Shown here in pieces: positions 23,001 to 35,276 of a stretch of 64,000 nt of DNA. How positions within the stretch are numbered: the stretch's first letter is position 1; every line of letters starts with the position of its first letter. Origin of the DNA: Rhypophila decipiens (taxonomy: Eukaryota > Ascomycota > Sordariomycetes > Sordariales > Naviculisporaceae). The notes beneath the pieces are model-generated. The model was not told where the DNA came from and did not search any database. It was given only the letters and a program-made list of their open reading frames with translations. The DNA is taken from assembly GCA_033297075.1 (NCBI GenBank), contig MU858089.1, forward strand, positions 174,380 through 238,379, read 5' to 3'. The translations under genes and the position numbers were made by a program.

Positions 23001-26000
23001 GGGAATCAGGGGAGGGCGAACAAATCCGAGCATGGGTCTTATTCGCCGGCATTGGCGGGGCCATCTCGAAGGCTCAAAAGTCTCATTCTGGTCGACCAAG
23101 AATGATGAGCAAGATGACTGAACACTATCTCGATAGTGTTACACGCCCTTCATCTACTTCATACATACATGAGATGCAGCTCACAGGCACAAGCCCATAT
23201 AAACTATATCACTCACCACCTTCCACAGCCAAATACAGAGTCACCCCTCCACTCACTCAATCACAGCATCTTTTAACACAGGAACTGAGGCACAGGAGTG
23301 ACGAGTGCGGTGTTGCTGATGACTCTGATCTTATCCTTACTATTCCGGTCCACCGACCTTCTCTCTCTATCTCACACACACACACAAGCAGCAGGACTCA
23401 CTTCAGAGCGGAAAGCACAGCCAGCACCCACTCCGGACTTGATCAGATTCCGCAGTGACACAGCATATTTCCACACCATCAATGAGAATGTGCCCTTTAC
23501 TTGCTCTCCCGGATAGATGTCTACCCTGTGTCTGTCTGCGCAGCATACAGCACACATACATGTACTGGAGCCAGACTTGTTCAACATGGAATGAGAAAAT
23601 GCTCATCCAAGAGAGAGAGAGAGAAATGCACCCAGAGATCAATACAGTCCACATAGCTGCCACAGCATAGCTTTTTTGCTTCATTAATAATTGACCGTTA
23701 TGGTATCCGTAGAGTTGTATCCGAAATCTGTGATGGCCACACCTGCATCAGCCATCAGCCATCCGCCCCTTTTTTCCAATATCGTGTGGCGCTTTCAACG
23801 GGCCTTGGCGGCTGGCCACAGAGTGGTGGGCAAACGCCAATTTTGTTGAACTCATTTTCCCCTTACCCGTACAGCCATTGCAAATTATATTGATTTGACT
23901 TATATGTATATGTATGTAATCCGTGCATTATTGGCATCTCAGTTGTTTGCAGATGGTGCCATTGTGTCTTGTGGACGTCAGCCACATATGTACAGTACCG
24001 TACCTCTGCTACTGACATGTCAATATTTCACGGATCAATCCGTTGGTCACTCATCGGGAGATATGGGTAAGGACTACGGCATGATGAGTACAGTATTCTA
24101 TTCCTAGCCAATAAGTCCCTCGCAGTGGTTCTTTTTTAAACCTCGTGTACGATACTATGACGAAAAGGAATGATAAGCAAACAAACGACCAAACATTATC
24201 GACATTACCTGGGCTCTTACAGAACACAGTCTAGTTCTACACGTGTGAGTTCGGGGAACTTTGACATGGACGTGATGATACATTTATCTTCCATTTACTT
24301 AATCCGAAGCTAACCAGGCCATCGGGATTACCATTGTACGTACGGCACGGGTACAGAAATCTTGTTAGATGCCGCAACAGACCGTGACGATGCTGTTTGT
24401 GATCAAACAGTCGACAGACCAGAACAGAGGCCGGAACTGATCAAAATACATGGTATACCAACTTATCGGCTAGGTACAGTACAGTACCTGATCTCCATGC
24501 CGTGAATTACGACGGGCCCGGTAACTTGACGGGCATGAAATAGAATGGGCGTACAGACTATGGAATTTTGATGTTCCTTCCGTTACCCGTTGGTGATGGA
24601 TGTTGTGACATATCAACGGAACTGTTCCTATTCTTGCGCTTTCCTGTCAAATCTGTTTCATGATATCATCCACAGCATCCTCCGCTTACACAAAAGGCTT
24701 GTATGCCGTTCACGAGTTCGTGTCCTGATACACAGCAAAGTGCAGTGCTTGTCGTTCCATGTTTCCAGTCTCGTACGTCGAACTACCTAATGACGGAGTC
24801 GATCCGGCATCACACATAGGTAATTAAGGTGGCTACGGATAAGATACAAACACTAATAGTATTCAAGGATAAAAACCGCCCGTTTTTTCGAGAAAGTGTT
24901 CGTTTTTTTCGTACAGGGATCATTTTGTATGAGAGTCTGGAAAACTCACAGCAGTTTCACTCAGGCCCCATGTAATCGGAGCATAGATAATGATGAAACG
25001 AGAATATTACCCGGTCGATGATCACGAACAAAGGGACAAAAGGGACCCTTGGCACAAACAAGCTAGAGGCTTATTATCCGTACGGGGAATTTAAGTTAAG
25101 GGGTCTTGATCGGCACCAGGCTTGAGAGATGGGGATTTCGGGACCCGGTTAGATGTCGATCATCTCTGGGCTTTGTTTCCTTTTTTCTTATTTCTTACTA
25201 GACTCAATTTACAAATATCTCCTGGCTCTACGGAATATACAGATTTAGTAAGCAAGTAAGAGGCTATGCTCTCCGCGTCTCGTAGTCACAACGACACATA
25301 ACTGGTGCTTTACTCCTGCCACGATCTGTACACAGCTTGGAGGCATACATATGGTAGTAGTCAACATGACATGGACATCACGAGGACATCACCGTGTGTG
25401 TACTCATATTACGTTCCCCGGTCCAAAGTGAGCAAGGTGTTTCTACAACAAAAAAAAGGCCCCTAATATACAGGCACCAGTCCTCTCATATACAGGCACC
25501 AGTCTTCTTATATACAGGCACTACTCTTGTTAGAATACATACTTTAACTGGACTAGAATAGAGGCCTTGACTGGCTAGAATAAATGCCTTGACTAGCTGG
25601 AATAAATGCCTTGACTAGATAGTCTAGACTGGAATAAATGCCTTGACAGACTAGAATAAATGCCTTAATTGGCTGGAATAGAGGCCTTAACTAGTTAGAA
25701 TAAATGCCTTAAGAAATTGAATTTACAGTATTGGACTGGTGCCTATATATGAGAGTAGTAGTACCTAAATATTAGGCGCCCAAAAGAACAAGATCTAAAT
25801 GACCGATTAACCTAGCCTCGACCCTAGAAATAAATCAATGGCATGGAGCAAGTAGTATTACCACTAGAGAACGCAAGAAAGAGAGAGAAACAATGTCCTT
25901 AAATGTTCAAAAGCAAAACTTTATTATTTTCCAGCCATCCACCAATTAATTACCTACCTAAATAACACCAAAACTAAATTATACAAAATGTACAAACACA

Positions 26001-26135
26001 CCACCGTGCTTTGTTTCCACCTCCATTATTAACATCCACACTGATTCCATCCACAATAATTACATCTCTCCCCAGATAGATAGCCAAGCTAGGTACCTAT
26101 CCACCAAATTAGGACATCCAAGTAAGTCCAACTCA
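20002..26135. other. 6.1-kb gene-poor spacer with one inverted-repeat element
   Basis: Upstream region of the 1427-aa gene and downstream region of the GPI-tailed gene. Short open frames overlap on all strands and show no recognisable protein. From about 23650 to 25450 the sequence is AT-richer, with several GTAC-based near-palindromes (for example around 24475). An inverted-repeat element at 25458-25780 is described separately. A short CA/AC repeat occurs near 23372. Confidence 0.5.
25458..25780. mobile_element. MITE-like element with ~47-bp imperfect TIRs and internal 22-nt tandem repeats
   Basis: The left 47 bases (25458-25504, starting GGCCCCTAATATACAGG) match the reverse complement of the right 47 bases (25734-25780, ending CCTAAATATTAGGCGCC) with about nine mismatches. 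The innermost 13 bases (TAGGCACCAGTC type) are nearly identical. The left arm is itself a threefold tandem repeat of a 22-mer beginning ATATACAGGCACC. The interior holds about eight units of 22 nt (one with a 10-nt insertion) of the form GAATAAATGCCTTGACTAGCTG. This is the reverse complement of the unit inside the 10952-11121 element. There is no coding capacity. A target duplication is not clean: the flanks are an A-run on the left and CAAAAGAA on the right. Confidence 0.75.
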
Positions 26136-29100
26136 TCAAATCCACCCTCCCAAGACAGCAAGCACAGTAACAACAACCATCAAAACCATGCTAGAACCGG
26201 GGCCATCAACCTTGCCAGATCCAGCGGTAGCAACAGTCGACGTCTTGATAGTCGGCTTGGGTTGTTCAGGCTCAGGCTGCTCTTCCTCAATGTCATTTCC
26301 GTACTCATCCTTCTCCTTCTCCTCCTCCTCTTCGTCAGAGTCATACCCCACACCAGGACCAGGACCAGGAGCGGGAGCTGCTGGGCTGGGCTCAGGCGGG
26401 TAATAGTTGCCTGGTGGCAGGTCGAATTCATGGCCTGTGTAGGGAACCTCTGGCGCTGGCGGCGCGGGGACAGGCTCGGGGTAATACGGCTCCGGAGCAG
26501 GAACAGGAACAGGAACAGGATAGTATTCCGGCTCGTACGGCACCGGGGCAGGAGCAGCAGGAGACGGCTCAGAGGGGTAATACGGCTCCGGAGCAGCAGG
26601 AACAGGAGCAGGAGCAGGCGGGTTATGGTACTCCTCGGCGTGGTGGTATGGCTGCTCAGGTACGGGCTCGGTCTTGTTGTACGGCTTGGGCGCCGGCTCA
26701 GGCGGGTAGTAGTTCCCCTCTGGCAACTCGACGCCCGGATACTCGTTGGGGACATAGGGCTTGGGCTCGGGCGGATAGTAATTACCCTCTGGCAAGTCGA
26801 CATGGGGCCACTCCTCCTCGTGCTCGTACTCGGGAACATAAGCCTGGGGCTCGGGCTCGTGCTCGGGCGGATAGTAGTTATCCTCTGGCAGGTCGATGTC
26901 AAAGTCGTAGTCTGGCAGGCCGGGGACATAGCCGCTGTGCTCGTACGGCTGGGGGGCTTGCTCTGGCTCCGGGTGGGAGTAAACTGGGGCCGGAGGACAG
27001 GGCTTGTCCTTGTTACGCTCGGCGCAGGGAATCGGAACCGGGGCTGGCTTTTGGTACTGCTCTGGTTCATGGGCGGGAGCAGACTCGGGCTTGTACTGAG
27101 GGCCTGGATGTTCCATATTGCAATAGCAGGGACCCGCTAGTGAGCAGGTGGGTGAGCACCCGGTCTCCTCGTCCGAGTCGGAGTCGGAGTCGGAGTCGGA
27201 GTCGTCGTCAGAAGCAGGCTCGTCATCGGTCGGGTAGTCAGTTGGGTAGTAGTACCCATCCTCATCACACTCGTCGGAATCCCCTTCATAGTCATAATAG
27301 GCTGTTTCGGCAGGCTCGTCATGACCCTCTGCAGGCTGATAGGCTGCTGGAGCTGGAGGTGGGATGTTGCCGTAATCTGAAGCCTTGTTGTGATCAGCTG
27401 GAGCAGGATAGTTCGGAACTGGCTGGTTGACTGGCGGGCAGGGCTGGCAGGGGGGGCAGGGTTGCTGTTGAACCGCCGGCGCGTAGTCCTGGGTCTGGTT
27501 GTACACCGGGTCGGGGCATCCAGTGTTGGGAGCCTGTTGTACCTGGCCGTCTTTCCCATAGTAGGCTGTGGGAGGAATAGGAACAACATGGGGAACGGGG
27601 TATTTGCCATTTTCGTGAGCTGGGTAGACTGGAGGAGGAGGAGGAGGAGGAGGCACGGGGTGATTGCCCTGTCCATTGTTGCCCTGTGCGTTGTTGGGAG
27701 GGAAGATTTGAGGAACAGGAACAGGGTAGTTGCCCTGCCCATTGTTGCCGGGACCTACATTGTCATTGCCATGAGCGGGAGGGTAGACTGGAGCAGGAAC
27801 AGGGAAGTTGCCTTGTCCATTGTTGCCAAATCCATTGTTGTCAAATCCATTGTTGCCCTGTCCAAAATGGTCATTTCCAGCGCCGGGAGGATAAGTGCCA
27901 GGTACGGGGTCGTCCTTACCGCGGCCAGGAGGGTAGACCGAAGGAGGAGGAACAGGGTTGCTGCCCTGTCCAAAATTGTCATTGGCGCCGGGAGGGTACT
28001 GGTAGATCTGAGGAGCGGGATCGTGCTGTCCTTGACCAGGTGGGAAGAACTGAGGGACGGGCACGGGGAAATTGCCTTGGCCATTGTCTTGACCGTTGCC
28101 AAAGCCATTCGGGTTCTCAAATCCATTGCGGTTATTGCCGACGCCGCCCCTATCGTAGCCGCCCTCACGGCCGAAGTCGCCCGCATTACCGGTGCCTGTC
28201 TGATGACCAAAGTCCTCGGGGAAGTCATCAAAGAAATCATCGGGGTCGGTGCCATAGCCAGTATAATCGTAGTCCCAGACACCCTGGTGTCCATTGCCCT
28301 GCTGGTTGCCAACGCCGCCGCCGAGCTGTCCATTTTGGCCCTGGCCCTGACCCTGACCATATCCATTCTGACCGTTGCCGAAACCGTCGTTGTTTCCACC
28401 GTTGCCAAAGCCATTTTGGCCACCATTGTGGACGGGGAAACCATCTTGACCACCGTTGCCGTTGCCGTTGTTTCCGTGTCCCTCGTAGCCGGGGAAATCA
28501 TCGTACACGATAACAGGACTGGGGACAACAGCAGGTTCATACGTCTTGTCACTGCCAACGGGGAGGCCAGAGCCGGGGAAGTCGTCCTCCTCGTAGTAAC
28601 TGGTCACAACACCAGAGTGGGCATAGTCCTTGTCAGCACCATATCCATAATCGCCGCTAGCACCAGAGCCGGAGGAGACCTTGTCATCACCATAACCAGC
28701 ACCAAGACCGACGTCTTCCGGGAAGTCGTCCTCGTAGGCAGGCGCAACACCAGAGCCGTAGTGGTGCTCGTACTCGTCAGAGTCCTTGCTGTCCTTGTCG
28801 TTCTCATAAACAGCAGGACCATCCTCGGAAAAGTCGTCGTAAGAATAATCATAACCAGAACCACCAGAGCCGCCATATTGACCAGAATTGCCAGGATACT
28901 CAGGCTCATACGTGCCAGGGTGATAGTCTTGTTCATACGAGCTAGTATCAGGGTACTGGGGGACAGGCGCGACGGGCGCAACAGGGACTTCGGGCTTCGA
29001 ATCATGTCCATAGTCTGGCGAGTAGCCGGGGCGACTGGGAATCTCAGGAACAGACGGATCGTAGGGGATAGCCGGAGGCGGCGGAATATCCGTCTTGTTG

Positions 29101-30562
29101 GGCTTGGGATACGCCGGGTTCTTGGGGACCGCGGGCGGGGGGCTGGAGTAGGGCTCCTGGTTGTATGTCCTGTCACCCTCGTACTTGCTGTTCAGATCAT
29201 CATAGTCACCGTATGTGTTGCTGCTCTGGCTGTCATAGTTGTCGTAACTGTTGCTCTGGTCATCGTAGCCGCCATACTTGTTGCTCAGCTCGTCATAGCT
29301 GTCGTAGTTGTTGGTATTCTGGCCATCGTAGTCGCCGTTGTTGTTGTTGTCCTGGTTATCATAACCGCCGTGGGTGGTGCTGGTCTGGTCATCATAATCG
29401 CCATAGTTGTTGCTGCTCTGGCCATCATAGTCGCCGTAGTTGTTGCTCTGAGCATCGTAATCTCCATAGCCCTGGTCCTTCCCCTCCTGGTAGTCGTCAT
29501 GGCCCGAAACTGGCGCAGGATACTCGGGGGCGTACGGGAGAGGGTCTTGTTGCGGACCGTCGTACTTGCCATAGTCACCCTCGGTCACATAACCACTCTT
29601 GTCGGCACCGTTGAAGTCATCTCCATACTCTCCGTTCACGTCCGGATCGCCGAAGCCCTGATAGGGGTCGTAAGGGTTGTTCCAATCGTCCACGTAGTCG
29701 ATGGGACCATACGAGTCTCCAGAGTCGGTGGGGCCATAGACGTCGTCACTGCCATCGAATGGGTTGTACGAGTCATCAACTTGAACTGGCTCGCGGGGAC
29801 GGTACGGCTCGTAAGGTTCGTACAAGTCTTCAGAGTACGGGGGACCGAAGGAGTCGCCATCCTGGCCGTAGGAATCATCAACTGGCTGTTCGTACGAGTC
29901 CTCAACGGGCTCATAGGGGCGGTACGGCTCATAGGGGTCGAAGGGTCCGTAGGAGTCGTCGGCCTCGGTGTACCGACCGCCGGTATAATCGTAATAATAA
30001 TCTCGAGAGCCGTCATTTTGAGAGGCAGGGAGTGGCTGGTCATCCTCGTGGTCGTCCTGTTGCTTCTCCTTGTCATCCTTGTGGTGCTTTTCCTTCTTGT
30101 TCTTGTGGTGTTTCTTCTTCTTCTGGTCGTGCTCGTCATCGCTGTGGTCCTCCGGTCCCCCTTGCTCAAACTCACCGGCGAGGTCTGCAAGCTCAGAGAA
30201 AGGGATGTATTCGGCCTCCTGGCCGCCGGCGGCCGGTGCGGATGAGGGGCTTGGGTCTGGAAGAACGGCAACCGTCTTTGTATGGGAGATAGGCTCAATA
30301 ATAGCCTCGATTGAGACGATTGTCTGTCCTGGTGGGGGAACTTGATCCCGATGAATACTTGTCAGCATTGCCATCATGATCACTAGGGGTCTTCTGGGAG
30401 GGATGACTTACCAACAACAGGCTCAGCGTCGACAGTCAATGTTGCTGAAGGCGTTGGCGCTATTTCTCCGTCCACGCCCGAGGGAATGGCCAAGGGAATG
30501 GCCAGTGGGGCTCCCTGGACGAGGGATAGAGCCGCCCCCCAAGCGAGGAGTGAGGCCTTCAT
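26136..30562 (-). CDS. Secreted, highly repetitive Tyr/Pro/Asp-rich surface protein with GPI-type C-terminus
   Basis: Two exons, 30562..30412 and 30340..26136 (donor GTAAGT, acceptor TCAAG), give 1451 aa. The first exon supplies a signal peptide, MKASLLAWGAALSLVQG, cut before APLAIP. Without it, the main reading frame would start at an internal Met with no export signal. In order: a short ordered-looking lead; a Lys/His/Asp block (QKKKKHHKNKKEKHHKDDKE, about residues 125-150); (D/E)-P-Y-(E/R)-P repeats; Asp-Tyr-Asp-Gly/Asn repeats; a long Gly/Asn/Gln-rich stretch (GNGQNGYGQGQGQ type); a Pro-rich stretch with CPPCQPCPP; an acidic DSDSDSDSDSDEE run; and repeated LPEGNYYPPEP units. The last 25 residues (small residues, then VLMVVVTVLAVLGGWI) form a GPI-attachment signal. 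The likely place is the cell wall or membrane surface, in adhesion or matrix; no enzyme domain is seen. The extreme composition also opens a 951-codon frame on the other strand, which I take as a shadow. Confidence 0.82.
27171..27211. repeat. GTCGGA hexanucleotide microsatellite
   Basis: Run of GAGTCG/GTCGGA repeats inside the GPI-tailed gene, read on the minus strand as alternating Asp-Ser. The run is likely to vary in length. Confidence 0.7.
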
Positions 30563-31387
30563 GGCCGGTCAGATAACGAAAGCAAGGATCTGTGAGAACG
30601 CAATGGCCGGCAGAAACAAAGCGAAAGGGAGTAGTAAGGCAAACGAGCGGCAGATCCTTAATGTCGCCCGGATCTGATGAGGAGAGAGAGGTCAAGACAC
30701 AGTGAGTTCTCGACAAAGGAGCCGACGACTCTTTTTATGAAGCTCACTATCACGTCACGAGAGCGGAAAAGCTGATTTGCTTTCGGCTGAAGCGACTCAT
30801 GTCATCATGGATTACATCTACATCCTTGGGCCGTATCAGTCCAGCAAGGCGCCATCGATGACAGACAAACGTTGAGATGCACCAAAGGGGGAGCACGTCA
30901 GCAAAGGCTGCAAAAAATGATTTTGTGGCGCTGTTTGTGGGTATATCCAGCTTCATCCAGACCAAAATAAGGGCTCACATGTCTCCCAACACGCTGATTT
31001 CCCCAAGATACTCCGGCTAGCACCTCATCCGCGGACCATCTTGAACCATGAGTTATCTCCAGAGCCCCACTGGACGACCCGTTCACACGATCCGAAATCA
31101 GCCAGACATTGCGGCACACTTCGCTCAACGCAAAAGACCTCGGTGTTCGCTCGAGCGCTTTGGCCAAATTTGATCCAAGATAGTTTTGTGTTCGTGCTTC
31201 GGCATCTGACGCAGCTTCGTCATTTCCCGAGCCAAGTGGTCGCTTTTCCTCGACCGCCAAAATCCCCATATCTCCTCATCCCCCCGATGCAGGACGATTC
31301 CGCCTCGATATACTAGTCCCAGCCACTGCATACCAACAAAAATCTGAACCCATTATGAGATAGCCGAGACACATCCTACTCTTGACC
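30563..31387. other. Intergenic region between surface-protein and Orm genes
   Basis: Upstream region of the surface-protein gene and downstream region of the Orm gene. No recognisable protein, RNA or repeat; only short frames. Confidence 0.4.
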
Positions 31388-32108
31388 CTAGTCTTCAGGA
31401 ACTCCCGAAAAGAGACCTACCCGCATTCGATGGCTCTGTTGATGGCAAAAGAACAAATGCGTTCTTGTAAGCAATCATGCCAGCCAAGAGGCGATAAAGG
31501 AGGCCAGAGTAAAACTTACAAAGGGCAATTTGGGAATCACTACTGCCAGCACCGCGAGGAAGTTTATGGTAAAGTACACTAGATCGTAGTGCGTATAGTG
31601 TGTGCTCAGGAGGAAGAGCGCAATGGGTACACTAAGCAAGAACTTTTTGGCTGGTGTGTACTGGGCGCCGTCATCGATTTGCTCCCACATGTTCAGGTTA
31701 TCGTAGGCACCGCCGTTGAATTCGAAGGGCACGCCCCGGACATGGTGGAACATGATATACGAGCCGAACATGTACGAGATATTGGTCAGCGTCCACGACG
31801 TCTCCTGCGAGACGCCGGGGATGACATCGTAGAGAACCTTGAGGCAAACGATGAGGACCAGATGGATGGCCCAGGCACCTATCCAGGTTCGACGAGAGAG
31901 AGAGCATGTCAGCGTTTGGTGCCTCGTCTATGCGGGACCGTCTTGGGGTTTCCGTGGGAGGGCAGTCCGTACCTTTCGCATTGACCCAGTTCGCATTCAG
32001 ATTGGGCAAAGCTGACTGGTCGCTGAGCTGCTCAATGGGCTCAAGCGGCTCATGGTAGACTTGGAGGATACTACTAGATCTCCGCCTCCGCCCATTCTTG
32101 TCGGCCAT
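31388..32108 (-). CDS. ORM1: Orm1/Orm2-type (ORMDL) regulator of serine palmitoyltransferase
   Basis: Endoplasmic-reticulum membrane protein that restrains serine palmitoyltransferase, the first step of sphingolipid synthesis. Three exons, 32108..31973, 31878..31520 and 31435..31388 (donors GTACGG and GTAAGT; acceptors GATAG and ACAG), give 180 aa. Family landmarks: LPNLNANWVNAKGAW spanning intron 1, SWTLTNISYMFGSYIMFH, RGVPFEFNGGAYDNLNMWEQ, DDGAQYTPAKKFL, and LLSTHYTHYDLVYFTINF. These include two paired hydrophobic hairpins. The N-terminal RRRRSSSI matches the triple-Ser site that Ypk1 phosphorylates in yeast Orm proteins to relieve inhibition, so that control is probably kept. The last exon codes only SHRMRVGLFSGVPED. 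I chose the start MADKNGRRRR at 32108; an in-frame ATG at 32222 would add 38 residues. Confidence 0.93.
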
Positions 32109-33754
32109 GTTCTGATGCAGATTATTATTCCCGCTGCTACGAGGAGGGTTGGTGCCCACGTCGTAGGCGACGGTGCGCTGAAGGAGGATTGGAGAAGACA
32201 GTTTGGCGGTGTTTTGGGACAACGTCGAGGTTCGGATTTGGTAGTTGGACGCAATGCGGGATATGGTCGCGATCGATCTGGATGGGATCGAAATGTATGG
32301 CTGCTGCTGAGCGTGTGCCTGTGTCTCGACCCTTTTCAGCTGAGGTCACACGAGTGACTGACGCGGCAACCTGAAAAAGGAAAGACCGCGGATGATGTCA
32401 CGAGATGCGACTGTTTCGACTGATCGTCCCCCCTTTTGTCTGTCTATCGAGTATCAAGCGGCGAGTCGCAGGAATATGGCGTGTAGGGATGTAATAATGG
32501 TGTTGACTACGAGATTCTGTTGTCGTTGTCGACGGTACGAATAAGGGGCGGAGAAATAGACGATTGCGGGCTGCGGCTCCGTTACAGCGAGCGATGCGCA
32601 GGATATTTCTCTTGACGGTTGGCTGGGTCGCTTTGCTCGCGTCTTGGTCGGGGGATGGATGAAAACTGGAGATTGAGCTGTGGAGGCCCGGTCAGGATTA
32701 AATGGATTCTACGGATAACGGAGACAGGGAAGTTGCGCGTAGGAAGTTGGTCGAACAGGCAGGTGCAATATTAGAGTATGGAGTACGGAGCAAGAGGATA
32801 CCGGTGCGGGTTTCGCCACGGAAAACGAGAGACTGAGAAGTTATAAGGGAAAAAGAGAAGATGATGCCTAGGTGAAGCCCAGAATGGAGGATAAGAGATA
32901 AAAGAAAAGTCTTGAGCGAGATATTGTTTTTGTCAAGACGTCAAGCCGACATTTTCGTGTCCAAGATTGGATGCGCAAATGGCCACGCACGCCAGAATGG
33001 ACACGGGCCCTGATCCCCGGCTTGCCCAGACACTGTAAAATACGGGACAATCCACCATACGATTCCCGGCTAGCGTTAAAGCGGTACCTGTTTGCCGGGT
33101 CACTCCCGGGAGGCGGCGGCCCACTTGAGCCAATCACAGCTGACATTGCTCGTCAATCGCTAACCATTTCTCGTCAAAAGTCATTTGAAAGTTGCGCCTT
33201 CGTGTTGGACTTGTTGCATTGCTTTTGAACCGAGACTGCTTAACATTTTCAGCATGCCTGTCGGTGTTGGGCTGTTAGTGATGTTGAAATCACCAACCCA
33301 TCTGAAGTCGTCTTTGACAGCGATGTTGGTTTGGTATCCGTTGGCGGGATCGATCTTCTTTTCGCTCTTTTTAGCTGGAAGTAAATCGCTGAGTCTAGAA
33401 GGAAGAACTGGTGTTAAAGACCTTCTCGTTCATCATTGGTATGGTATCGTCGTTCCAAGCAGCATCTCTATGCAACAGGCCGTGATATTGGATTCTTGAT
33501 GTTTCATAGCCTTATACACAGGTTTTCCATATCATACCCAGCTAGCTAGCTGCCAGCATATATCCAGAAGAGAGGAATTCTTCAGCAGGGGAAATATAAA
33601 CAAGAAAAATGGCTGTGTTCAAGCAGCATGCAGCATTTTTGACTCGCACATCTCGGGTACCGATTAGCGGAGCCAAGGCTCTTTAAGTAGTCAATGTTTG
33701 CAGCCTTCCTCCACCGGCGGGCAACGCGCTACGGCAAGTGACCACACTTGCAAG
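32109..33754. other. Intergenic region upstream of the Orm gene
   Basis: 1.6 kb without recognisable coding sequence. It contains the 5' region of the Orm gene and ends at the tRNA-Asp gene. A GC-rich stretch near 33090-33120 (CTCCCGGGAGGCGGCGG) contains a CCCGGGAG palindrome; no RNA gene was recognised there. Confidence 0.4.
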
Positions 33755-33846
33755 TCTTCCGTAGTATAGTGGTCAGTATGTGAGCTTGTCATTCCGCCCC
33801 TGGTTCCGATTCGCTCGAGACCCGGGTTCAATTCCCGGCGGGAGAG
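33755..33846 (+). tRNA. tRNA-Asp(GTC) with 20-nt intron
   Basis: The acceptor stem TCTTCCG (33755-33761) pairs with CGGGAGA (33839-33845), with one G-U pair, followed by discriminator G. The D-arm TAGTATAGTGGTCAGTA, the anticodon stem GAGC/GCTC with TTGTCA loop, and the T-arm ACCCGGGTTCAATTCCCGG (33820-33838) are standard. The anticodon GTC is followed by A37, then a 20-nt intron (TTCCGCCCCTGGTTCCGATT) in the canonical position between bases 37 and 38. CCA is not encoded, as expected for a nuclear eukaryotic tRNA. Confidence 0.95.
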
Positions 33847-35276
33847 ATAAATACTTCAGTTGTTCATTTTTGTTTTTGCTTTTCTCCTAGTTTTTTTTAT
33901 TTCTTTTTACCTTTGCACGCCACTCTACTCTTTCACTTTCTTTCTCATCCACCCCTCCGCAGCAACCATCGATCTTATAATTCTCACTCTGCTTCATCTC
34001 TTCTCCCAGGAGAATAGGGCATATAGCCCCCTCCATGGTTAGCTTGGCGGTCCAGCATATTTATCTGGGCTTGCTGGGGTCCAACCCTGGGCTGGGAAGT
34101 ATCTCTACTTGTCCAGAACGTGCGAGCTCAGGACCTGCACACAGTGCTCGTGTAACTTGAATATAATCCGACCGAGCTGGCAGGCGGAATTCCTCTTCCT
34201 CCTTTGACACACACCACACATCAAATGACAAGATAAGCAACCGCTCCTCCGGATACACCAACGCCCCTCTCCTTTTGGACGGATGATCTGTTTTGGGGTT
34301 TCGACAAGGCATTGATGTTCTGGTTAATCAATAAGCCATACACCAACTCGCGAGGCAACCAGAACTACAAAAAGACTAGACGAGGCCGAAAGACAAGGCC
34401 ACGGGACAAGATGGTATTGAAGCAGCCTGCCCAGAGAGTCGTGTTCACGGGACTGCCAGCACATCCATCATCAGACTGACTTCATTTTTTTTCCTTTCCG
34501 TCTCTGTGATACACAACCTCTACTATCATCGGCCCCAAGACCCGAAGATGTTTACCCCTCGTCCCGAACTTGGTAATACCTGTCTGTACGTGTAATATCT
34601 TGCAACGCAAAACGGCATCATCACCTCCGGCTGACGTGGGACTTGGGGCGGGCAGTATGCCGTCGTTGTCACTCTCGAAATGCAGAAAAATGACCGACGG
34701 GACCGCATAAAGAGAAATAAGTTATCTTCATCACACACACACACACACGTACTGGCAGAACAAAGCACAACAAATGTGACAGGTAACTGTGCCACTGGCC
34801 AACGTTACGGGCTGTCAAAGGTGTTGTGCAAGAGGTTGTGACTTTCTGAAAGAGGTGTGCATCCAAGGCTGGAGTTTGCCGAACTCTCCGAACCCATTGC
34901 CGCCAGCCGCCGTGTGAAGATTGCCTGCCACGAAGCCTGGATTATTGGGCGAGTTAGAAGCCCCAACCCAACGTTTTTGGTTTTTGGTGTCGCAGATGGT
35001 TGTTTGCAAAATTTATGGCTGTTGGAGGTTTGCAAGGTTTGCTTTATTCCCGTGCTGCCGCCCTGCCGCCGTACTGTGTGAACTGTATCAGGGTATTGTG
35101 CAGGCACAAGACGACGTATCCGTGGTCAAGACTTACCCCTCCATCATCACATCACACTCTCGCATTTACATCCACTCATTGATCATCCAACCCCACCCTT
35201 ACCACCACAAATCATCTTGAACAGTCCGGTCCGCCACCGATACGGCCCTCAACCGGAGATTCACAAAACTCACGAA
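33847..35276. other. Intergenic region upstream of ATG5
   Basis: It begins with a T-rich tract just after the tRNA (33860-33925), which includes the Pol III terminator-type T run at 33891. The rest has no recognisable gene. A CA repeat lies at 34732-34748. An in-frame ATG upstream of ATG5 (35217) lies at its end. Confidence 0.45.
34732..34748. repeat. CA dinucleotide microsatellite
   Basis: Perfect (CA)n run of about 8.5 units in spacer DNA. Confidence 0.8.

Noticed and set aside
27390..30245. 951-codon open frame on the + strand, antisense to the repetitive surface protein
   Set aside because: It lies wholly opposite a well-supported gene whose Pro/Tyr/Asp/Gly codon repeats remove stops from the reverse strand. 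Its product is an Ile/Val/Arg-rich string without domains, so it is a composition shadow.
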